Of a stretch of DNA of 6,459 bases, positions 1 through 5,306 are shown one piece after another. Every line of letters starts with the position of its first letter. The first letter of the stretch is position 1. The notes under the pieces are model-generated. The model was not told the origin of the DNA. It searched no databases and was given only the letters and a program-made list of their open reading frames with translations. Source of the DNA: Nitrospirae bacterium RIFCSPLOW2_12_42_9 (GTDB taxonomy: Bacteria; Nitrospirota; 9FT-COMBO-42-15; HDB-SIOI813); assembly GCA_001805205.1 (NCBI GenBank), contig MHER01000064.1, positions 1 through 6,459 on the forward strand. The letters are read 5' to 3'. The position numbers and the translations under genes were made by a program.

Positions 1-120
1 CTAAACGAACAAAGACTACTACAAAAGGATTTAGGATTTTTTGCGAAAAAGGTAATTGAAATATTACAGAAAAAATATGATCAACGGGATGGGCACGTAT
101 ATGGAAAGAAGTTTTTGTAG
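1..120 (+). CDS. C-terminal tail of an unidentified protein (partial)
   Basis: Frame 1 is open from the left edge and ends at TAG 118-120, giving 39 residues that end in HVYGKKFL. The tail is lysine-rich, and the stretch around FFAKKVIEILQKKY looks like an amphipathic helix. I do not recognise the family. It does not resemble the conserved repeat of HsdS, so it is not the missing first half of the specificity subunit, and it does not look like an HsdR C-terminus that I know. A strongly structured segment follows five bases after the stop, as expected at a gene end, which supports this being a real coding end. Its position just upstream of hsdS makes it either another cargo gene of the RM locus or the last gene of the neighbouring unit. 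The function is unknown. Confidence 0.5.
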   Translation, partial: LNEQRLLQKDLGFFAKKVIEILQKKYDQRDGHVYGKKFL

Positions 121-124
121 ATAA

Positions 125-188
125 TAAAAAGGCCCTTGCGGGCCCGATGGCTTTAGCCATCCACCTCCAGTATTCTGGATTATTTTTA
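125..188 (+). terminator. Three tandem tetraloop hairpins closed by an A/T stem; probable terminator
   Basis: Three perfect hairpins, each with a 4-base loop, follow one another: GGCCC 131-135 with GGGCC 140-144, GATGGC 146-151 with GCCATC 156-161, and TCCAG 166-170 with CTGGA 175-179. The flanks TAAAAA (125-130) and TTTTTA (183-188) are also complementary, so the whole could fold as a cloverleaf-like four-way junction. The T-rich end after the third hairpin fits an intrinsic terminator for the upstream gene. An ordinary terminator needs only one hairpin, so a processed RNA end or a small structured RNA is also possible. No promoter for hsdS that I would defend was seen between this element and the TTG start. 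Confidence 0.6.
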
Positions 189-228
189 GAATAAAAGAAA
201 TATATGAAGATGTCAAGAAATTTTTAAA

Positions 229-233
229 AGGGG
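229..233 (+). promoter_or_regulatory. Ribosome binding site of hsdS, fixing the TTG start
   Basis: AGGGG lies seven bases upstream of TTG 241. The frame is closed upstream by TGA at 205-207 and there is no in-frame ATG near, so this site is the main reason to accept a TTG start. Confidence 0.65.
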
Positions 234-240
234 TTATTAC

Positions 241-873
241 TTGTTGGATCGTGATAATTTAAATAATGTAAGAAAACTCCCTGAGGGGTGGAGATGGGAA
301 AGGCTGGGGGAAGTGAGTAGGGTTGTTAGCGGTTCTACGCCTGCAACTGGCATAGACGAATTTTGGAATGGTGATATATGCTGGATAACCCCCACTGATC
401 TAGGAAAAATGAAAGGAAAAGAGATTTATTCGTCATCAAGATTTATCTCAAAGATTGGCTATGACAACTGTGGAACTGAGTTAATACCTCCAGGTTCTGT
501 TGTGTTATCGAGTCGTGCCCCCATTGGACATTTAGGAATTGCAAAAGTTCCTTTATGTACTAATCAGGGATGCAAGAGTTTTATTCCTGGAGAATATACA
601 GATTCTGATTTTTTATACTATGCTTTAAAGATATCTGTTCCGTTGCTTCAATCTCTGGGCAGTGGAGCTACGTTTACTGAAGTTTCAAAAAGTCAGCTGG
701 AAACATTTAAAATCCCCCTCCCCCCTCTCCCTGAGCAAAAGCGCATTGCCGCAATCCTCAATGAACAGATGGCAGCGGCAGATAAGTTGTATGAATTCGC
801 TTCAGGACAACTTGGGATCATAAAATCACTACCTGCGGCGCTTCTGCGCCAGGCTTTCGGCGGCGGACTATAG
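241..873 (+). CDS. hsdS: Half-size type I restriction-modification specificity subunit (HsdS, single target-recognition domain)
   Basis: This is the DNA-reading subunit of a type I RM complex; with HsdM it forms the methylase and with HsdR the restriction complex. Residues 13-25 (LPEGWRWERLGEV) open a target-recognition domain of the methylase_S type. Family hallmarks follow: SGSTP at 30-34, LSSRAPIG at 89-96 and TNQGCK at 107-112. Residues 158-210 form the conserved helical spacer, starting IPLPPLPEQKRIAAIL and ending LLRQAFGGGL, a typical HsdS C-terminus. Normal HsdS proteins have about 400 residues with two recognition domains and two spacers; this has 210 with one of each. The N-terminus looks natural and has its own RBS, so this is a half-subunit rather than a torn fragment. 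Such proteins can dimerise and recognise symmetric bipartite sites (family knowledge). The recognition part is AT-richer than the spacer, suggesting domain exchange. The target sequence cannot be predicted from this. Confidence 0.9.
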   Translation: MLDRDNLNNVRKLPEGWRWERLGEVSRVVSGSTPATGIDEFWNGDICWITPTDLGKMKGKEIYSSSRFISKIGYDNCGTELIPPGSVVLSSRAPIGHLGIAKVPLCTNQGCKSFIPGEYTDSDFLYYALKISVPLLQSLGSGATFTEVSKSQLETFKIPLPPLPEQKRIAAILNEQMAAADKLYEFASGQLGIIKSLPAALLRQAFGGGL

Positions 874-878
874 AATGG
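871..878 (+). repeat. 8-base direct repeat TAGAATGG at the hsdS stop; second copy at 5303-5310 on the hsdM start
   Basis: TAGAATGG occurs at 871-878, where TAG is the hsdS stop, and again at 5303-5310, where ATG is the hsdM start. Removing everything from one copy to the other would leave hsdS and hsdM joined as TAG-A-ATGG, a compact coupled junction. This is consistent with the NACHT block having been inserted into, or being removable from, an ancestral hsdS-hsdM pair. Eight bases is short, so chance cannot be excluded. Confidence 0.35.
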
Positions 879-1009
879 AGGTTCTTCCTGAAGACGTGAG
901 GGGAAAATTGTTCCCTCACCTTTATACTAATGTTGTCAGTATTTTTAATGGGGGATTCCAAGCTAATAGGTTCATAAAAGTGATAAAATTGAATAAGAAA
1001 TTTGCCTGA
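875..1009 (+). CDS. Possible 44-residue small ORF directly after hsdS
   Basis: An ATG starts one base after the hsdS stop (TAG-A-ATG) and opens a 44-codon frame ending at TGA 1007-1009. The peptide begins MEVLPEDVRGKLFPHLYTN and ends in a basic stretch, IKVIKLNKKFA. The tight spacing is what translational coupling to hsdS would look like, and the first 25 residues could form a helix. I recognise no family. There is no good ribosome binding site, and the frame runs through a hairpin that looks like a terminator, so it may be noncoding or the first part of a gene cut by the arrival of the NACHT gene. Confidence 0.22.
   Translation: MEVLPEDVRGKLFPHLYTNVVSIFNGGFQANRFIKVIKLNKKFA
896..924 (+). terminator. 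Hairpin after hsdS; weak intrinsic terminator or attenuator
   Basis: GTGAGGG (896-902) pairs perfectly with CCCTCAC (913-919). A G-T and an A-T pair extend the stem inward around a loop of about six bases. The following CCTTTAT is only modestly T-rich, so termination may be partial. It would separate hsdS transcription from the NACHT gene, or let a fraction of transcripts through to it. Confidence 0.5.
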
Positions 1010-1031
1010 AAAGTAACGCAGGCAAGAAATT
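995..1031 (+). promoter_or_regulatory. Nested direct and inverted repeat just upstream of the NACHT gene; candidate operator or leader hairpin
   Basis: A perfect 7-base inverted repeat, TTGCCTG (1002-1008) and CAGGCAA (1019-1025), surrounds a 10-base spacer. The 8-mer AAGAAATT occurs at 995-1002 and 1024-1031, overlapping both ends of the inverted repeat, so the unit repeats at a 29-base interval. It ends 11 bases before the ATG at 1043. Repeats of this kind suit a dimeric repressor or a leader hairpin that blocks the ribosome. No clear Shine-Dalgarno sequence and no strong promoter boxes were found between 920 and 1042; the AGG at 1020-1022 is inside the right arm and too far from the start. 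No candidate regulator gene is in the window. Confidence 0.4.
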
Positions 1032-1042
1032 AATTATACAAT

Positions 1043-4000
1043 ATGGAAGTGTCTACTAATTACATAATACCCCAAATTAGAGTTTTTCAGTCTTTTGAAG
1101 AGGCGCGTTCAAAACTGCAGACTAATGGAGGTTTTGATTTAGACGATGAAGGGGAGAGGAGTTTAGAGGATTATTTTATTTTTCATAGAACTTTTGTTGT
1201 GGCAGAAGCTGGGTATGGAAAAACGAGATTGCTCCGTGAGTTGGTATTACAGTCTAAGCTTAACGGGAAAGATTCAATCTACGCAGACCTCAAGAAGTTA
1301 CCACCCTCTGAAAATCTTGTAGATTTTATTAAGTCTCAAGCTGATCGGGGAATAAAGCTATCCAAAATCTCAGATTATGATAATTTAGTTATCTGTTTAG
1401 ACGCGTTAGATGAAGTCAGGCAGGAATATTTTTCAAGTATTGTAGAGAAGATTAAAGTTTTTGTACCGAAGCATCCCAACACTAACATAGTCATATCGAG
1501 CAGGTGGCATTTTTTCCAAAAGTATCAAGAACTTTTTATCGATTTAGACTTTCGGTATGCACATATTTCCCCTTTCTCGTTGGACAAGGTCAGGCTTTAC
1601 CTTAAGCAGAAGTTCATATCAGAGGAAGATATTGATAAACTTCTGGACCCCTTACACTTCAGCCATCGAGACCTAATTATTCAGACTCCGAGATATCTTA
1701 AACTTTTTGTTGATTATATTGAGGAAAAAGGGGTTACAAATGTAGGGTCGTTATCAAGAAGTGACCTTTTTGAGCATTTTATCTATAAGAAATTGGAAAT
1801 AGAAGATAAAAAGTTGAATATGCAGAAGAGAAATCTTATTAAACGCGTCTTAGAAAAGTTAGCCTTGATAATGGAGATTTATAAAACAAACATCTTAACA
1901 AAAGATGAATTGATGACGTTTTTTGATGATTTAAAGTCTGACCTGAAAGTAAGCCTACTACAGCAAGTCCCGTTAGAAGTTTTTTATGACAAGACTGTTC
2001 TTAAAGACAATATTGACACAATCGAATTTGATAATACCGAGTTTCAAGAGTACCTGGCGGCAAAAGAAATTATACGATTAGGACATCCTCAACAAGTTAT
2101 TTTTGATCTTTCAGTGGACCCGGAACTCAGGGAAATCTATCCAAGCTGGTTCAATACGCTTACTTTTTTAATTGAGCTTGATATCTCCCTTTTAAAACCA
2201 ATAATAGATTTCGGAAGTCGTAAAAGGGGAGGGTGGATACAAGATGAGGAATATCACCGTTTTCTCACAAGAGTTAATCTACACCAGCTTCCGAAATCAG
2301 ATCAGAAGATTATTTTCGAAGAGATATTTACTTATTATCAATCGATTCTTCATTGGATTGATTGGAATATAGCAAAAAACCTGGCAGCCTATTTCGATCT
2401 ATCACAGCATGATCTTTTGAAAAGTTATTTGAATAAGAAGAGGTATGGTTTTGTTGAAGAACGTTTTGTTCAGTTGGGAAATATTGCGCAAATAGTTGGG
2501 TTTATTTTAGAACGAGACATTTTCAACTCAATAGATAGAGCATTTTGGAGGAATAAACTTATAAAGTTTGCAAACGACAGGAATGAAAATGGAGTAATTC
2601 AAAGACATGCATTATTCGCTCTTCAAAATCTTAAGGACGATTCCATTATTGATGCTGTAGCAGATGTTTGGAATAGGAGTGATCAACTTATCAAAGACCG
2701 ATTTTTAGAACTTTGCATAGAAGTCAATCCAAACCACGATTCATCACTCAAGTTTTTTGTCGAGGGAGTTAAAATAGACTCTATACATGCGCGATATGGA
2801 TTATATCGAGTCTATAGCTCTCAAGCTATCAATAGACTATTACAGTATTTCAAAGATGATGAGGTGTTTTTAAGTAAGTTTTTAGATCGCGAGCGTATTT
2901 TCAAGGAAAAGGACGGCCAACTTATTGCAAATATCAAATCAGTATGGAATGAAACTGTAAAGGATAGGTTGCAAGTATTAATTAAAAAAGCCTTTGAGTC
3001 AAAACAGTGGTATCACGCAGAAAGATCTGAGTTTATAAAAAATATTTCTCTTCTACTTAAAGAGAAAGACAGAGACTATATATTTGAATTAATAAATCAG
3101 ATTAACTCCTCAGAAAGACTTAAAAAGAATCTATTTTGCCTGCAATCAATATTTGTTTTACTCTTAGAGAAAGACCAGGTTAACAAATTTGTTGACATGC
3201 TTTCTAACCTTGAGCATGGAAATAAGGTAGCTCTTTCGTCTCTCCAGCAAATCAAGTTCTCTTCACGATCTGAAGCGGAAGAAATCTACGAGGAAGGCAG
3301 ACAATATTTTACTAAAGAGTATACAGAAGCAGAAAAATACTGGAGGAAGCAAAAACGTAAGCCCACTGCGGAAGATCACATTTGTAGAGATTTTCAACGA
3401 AAGCTTCAACCAAGTCCGGGTCTATTTATGATGGATGTTTTTGAATTCTATGTTAGGAATAGCGAGATCATTAATAAACGAATGATCAATACTGAGAGAG
3501 AAAAACTAATTGAACTTGTGACCGATACTGTTTTTGATAAATTCGATCCCGCTATGCAAGAAGTTAAGATTATAAAGCAGGACGGTGGAGGGAAGTCTTA
3601 TAACACGCACTCATGGATCCAGATCTTCGGAGACTGTTTAAAGGTAGCGCAGAAACTGAAGCTCGATGTCAGTAAATTGAGAACCAAGATCATTAGTTAT
3701 ATACCATTCGCTTATCATGAGCATTTAAAAGCAATTTTTGAGTTGGTGAAAGATATAAAATCAACAGAAATTAAGAGCCTGTTAAAAGTTTACACTGATA
3801 AAAGTTCTGACCTCTGGCGGCATATGCCAGGTAATTTAATAGATGCTTCAAAAAAGTATGTAATAATTGAGGCTGTACCGATACTCAAAGAGTTTGTAAA
3901 TCGAGAAGAATTTTCTACCTATGAGAGGATAGGCGCCTTAGAGGCATCGGAAATCCTCAAGCCAGATAAGTATTTCCTGAGTTCTATATTCAAACGATAT

Positions 4001-5023
4001 CTGAAGACTCAAAAAAAATTAGCAGAAAAGGCCAATAAACTTTTAATAGAAAGACATAAAGACGAGAAAGCAATTGATTGGATGTTTAAGCAGGTGCAAA
4101 AGCGTGCATTTACTTTTGCAGAACCTAACAGCGCCCATTCTGTAGGAGAGGAAGAGGCTGAACTTCACGACAAAGAGTTTGCTTCTTCGTTAATGAGGTT
4201 GAAAGACTTTAAATATCAAAATAATTTTTTGGGGCTTTTATTGTATTCTTTTCGATTAATAAAAAGGGACAAATCATACTACCATTATGCTCAATATATC
4301 TGGCAGATTGTATATGCTTACTTCGATAATTTAAAAGAAAAGAAATCATATAAACCACTTAAAGATCTTGAAGATTATTTGCAGAAACATTCACATGAAA
4401 GTGGAGCAAACTGGTTTTCTGGACGCATAAGAGAGTTACGGCGCTCTTATATGAATTTCATAGGAAAACCAAGCAATGTTTCCAAGTGTATTCAGATTTA
4501 TAATAACTTCAAGGCAGGACAATATCTTGAAATTACTTCTCCTGCAGATTTACTTGAGAAAGCAAAAGACATAATTAACAAAGAATTGAAGGCATGGGTA
4601 ATAGGCGAAGGACAAAAGATTATAAAGGCAGAAGAAACGGATATTCAGAAATATATCAAAATACAATTAGAGAATGGTTTTCTAAGGAAGGGTTTTAGAC
4701 CCCAAGAGGTTACTGTAATTAGGGAACCTCAGTTGCAAGATGATAAGCGTACTGATTTTATCATTTTCTATGGTTTCATCGGGCCAATTATTATTGAAGT
4801 CAAGTTAAGTCGCAGCTCTGACCTAAAAGGACAATTAGAGAATAAAAAATCCTTCAAGAGCATGAAACATTATATGGATAACTATAAGGCATATTTTGGG
4901 ATATTCCTGGTCATTGATAACCAGTTTGAAGGAAAAAGGAATAATTGGACTACTCAATTAAAATTGATAAAGACGGCTTATGAACGAATTGATAATGTTG
5001 AGGTACTTGGTATCTCTATGTGA
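1043..5023 (+). CDS. NACHT-type STAND NTPase with helical middle and C-terminal PD-(D/E)XK nuclease; probable antiviral defence protein
   Basis: The protein has 1326 residues. The N-terminal NTPase shows Walker A AEAGYGKT (54-61, K60 and T61), Walker B LVICLDALDEV (115-125, D120, D123, E124) in the NACHT form, a sensor-like NIVISSR (148-154), and FDNTEFQEYLAA (329-340), matching the FxHxxFQEYLAA signature that follows NACHT modules, with N331 in place of His. Residues of about 350-1200 are helical and HEAT-like without clear repeats, and would be the sensing or assembly part. The end carries D1238 (RTDFIIF) and E1252-V1253-K1254 (IIIEVKLS) with a following GQLENK, a PD-(D/E)XK nuclease core. 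By analogy with Avs and bNACHT proteins it may oligomerise on a phage trigger and cut nucleic acid (inference). Avs proteins carry the nuclease at the N-terminus; here it is reversed. ATG 1043 is the only ATG before residue 260, and TAA at 1031-1033 closes the frame upstream. It is much more AT-rich than hsdM. An inactive or non-defence ATPase is less likely, as all motifs are intact. Confidence 0.85.
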   Translation: MEVSTNYIIPQIRVFQSFEEARSKLQTNGGFDLDDEGERSLEDYFIFHRTFVVAEAGYGKTRLLRELVLQSKLNGKDSIYADLKKLPPSENLVDFIKSQADRGIKLSKISDYDNLVICLDALDEVRQEYFSSIVEKIKVFVPKHPNTNIVISSRWHFFQKYQELFIDLDFRYAHISPFSLDKVRLYLKQKFISEEDIDKLLDPLHFSHRDLIIQTPRYLKLFVDYIEEKGVTNVGSLSRSDLFEHFIYKKLEIEDKKLNMQKRNLIKRVLEKLALIMEIYKTNILTKDELMTFFDDLKSDLKVSLLQQVPLEVFYDKTVLKDNIDTIEFDNTEFQEYLAAKEIIRLGHPQQVIFDLSVDPELREIYPSWFNTLTFLIELDISLLKPIIDFGSRKRGGWIQDEEYHRFLTRVNLHQLPKSDQKIIFEEIFTYYQSILHWIDWNIAKNLAAYFDLSQHDLLKSYLNKKRYGFVEERFVQLGNIAQIVGFILERDIFNSIDRAFWRNKLIKFANDRNENGVIQRHALFALQNLKDDSIIDAVADVWNRSDQLIKDRFLELCIEVNPNHDSSLKFFVEGVKIDSIHARYGLYRVYSSQAINRLLQYFKDDEVFLSKFLDRERIFKEKDGQLIANIKSVWNETVKDRLQVLIKKAFESKQWYHAERSEFIKNISLLLKEKDRDYIFELINQINSSERLKKNLFCLQSIFVLLLEKDQVNKFVDMLSNLEHGNKVALSSLQQIKFSSRSEAEEIYEEGRQYFTKEYTEAEKYWRKQKRKPTAEDHICRDFQRKLQPSPGLFMMDVFEFYVRNSEIINKRMINTEREKLIELVTDTVFDKFDPAMQEVKIIKQDGGGKSYNTHSWIQIFGDCLKVAQKLKLDVSKLRTKIISYIPFAYHEHLKAIFELVKDIKSTEIKSLLKVYTDKSSDLWRHMPGNLIDASKKYVIIEAVPILKEFVNREEFSTYERIGALEASEILKPDKYFLSSIFKRYLKTQKKLAEKANKLLIERHKDEKAIDWMFKQVQKRAFTFAEPNSAHSVGEEEAELHDKEFASSLMRLKDFKYQNNFLGLLLYSFRLIKRDKSYYHYAQYIWQIVYAYFDNLKEKKSYKPLKDLEDYLQKHSHESGANWFSGRIRELRRSYMNFIGKPSNVSKCIQIYNNFKAGQYLEITSPADLLEKAKDIINKELKAWVIGEGQKIIKAEETDIQKYIKIQLENGFLRKGFRPQEVTVIREPQLQDDKRTDFIIFYGFIGPIIIEVKLSRSSDLKGQLENKKSFKSMKHYMDNYKAYFGIFLVIDNQFEGKRNNWTTQLKLIKTAYERIDNVEVLGISM

Positions 5024-5274
5024 TAGAAGCAACTAAGGTATGCTTTTATTTAGAGGAAGACCTTAGGGTACCTCAGATAGGAATATTCAGTAAGCTGTTA
5101 CTTATAAGTGCAGGTTTCAGGATATTGCTCTTTTGGAATCATGATGTGCTGGGGCAGTTTGAATCTGTCAAAGAAAGGATTTGGCTGGAACTGGAGAATA
5201 CAGATGAACCCCATCCTCACCTTAATCCTCTCCCTGATGGAGAGGAAATTAGGAAAAAGGAATTGGAATTATAA
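5020..5274 (+). pseudogene. Remnant of a DUF559 (Vsr-like) endonuclease, C-terminal part only
   Basis: A GTG at 5020 overlaps the TGA of the NACHT gene and opens 84 codons. Residues 29-44 (ISAGFRILLFWNHDVL) and the helix to about residue 60 match the conserved end of DUF559 proteins, where a 'GFRVLRFWNNEVL' strand-helix closes a Vsr-like nuclease fold. The family is usually about 110-130 residues, and its catalytic part (an acidic residue followed by an ExDG-like strand) comes before this segment; it is absent here. Residues 1-28 do not look like the family, so they are probably read-through from decayed sequence. The tail DEPHPHLNPLPDGEE is encoded by a dispersed palindrome often found at the end of such genes. 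DUF559 genes are frequent companions of hsd operons. It is most likely non-functional, though translation by overlap with the NACHT stop is possible. Confidence 0.6.
5208..5253 (+). repeat. Dispersed palindromic repeat of the 'PHPNPLPxGE' type
   Basis: TCCTCTCC (5226-5233) pairs perfectly with GGAGAGGA (5239-5246) around a CTGAT loop. An imperfect outer arm runs from CCTTAA (5220-5225) to ATTAGG (5248-5253), and the CCCCATCCTCAC lead-in precedes it. This has the form of a widespread short repeat (cctcaccctaaccctctccc, hairpin, gagagg) that I recognise from many bacterial genomes and that yields 'HPNPLP' peptides when read through. Here it forms the end of the DUF559 remnant. Recognition is from memory, not from a search. 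It might also act as a weak transcription barrier between the NACHT gene and hsdM. Confidence 0.55.
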
Positions 5275-5285
5275 AGGGAAACCAC

Positions 5286-5293
5286 AGGAAAGG
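5286..5293 (+). promoter_or_regulatory. Probable ribosome binding site of hsdM, with long spacing
   Basis: AGGAAAGG lies 13 bases upstream of ATG 5307, longer than the usual 5-9. No closer purine-rich site exists, and the frame is closed by TGA at 5295-5297, so the ATG start is the only reasonable one and initiation may be modest. Confidence 0.45.
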
Positions 5294-5306
5294 TTGAAAC
5301 ATTAGA

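Noticed and set aside
125..188. tRNA gene, because of the cloverleaf-like shape
   Set aside because: Stem lengths, the 4-base loops and the absence of a T-loop (TTCGA-like) or a proper acceptor stem exclude a tRNA.
1..240. Search for the missing first recognition domain of HsdS upstream
   Set aside because: The upstream frame ends at 120, shows no HsdS motifs, and is separated from hsdS by hairpins and an in-frame stop at 205-207.
933..970. Promoter with TTGTCA (933-938) as -35 for the NACHT gene
   Set aside because: No acceptable -10 box occurs 16-18 bases downstream; the nearest AT-rich hexamer near 964 is about 25 bases away.
1043..5023. PrrC or RloC anticodon nuclease as identity of the embedded gene
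   Set aside because: The order of motifs (NACHT-style Walker B with LDALDEV, FQEYLAA signature, C-terminal PD-(D/E)XK) differs from the ABC-type ATPase and the anticodon-nuclease part of PrrC/RloC. PrrC is used only as an analogy of context.
5108..5305. 65-codon + frame beginning MQVSGYCSFG
   Set aside because: It is another frame of the DUF559 remnant, whose own frame carries the recognisable GFRILLFWN segment.
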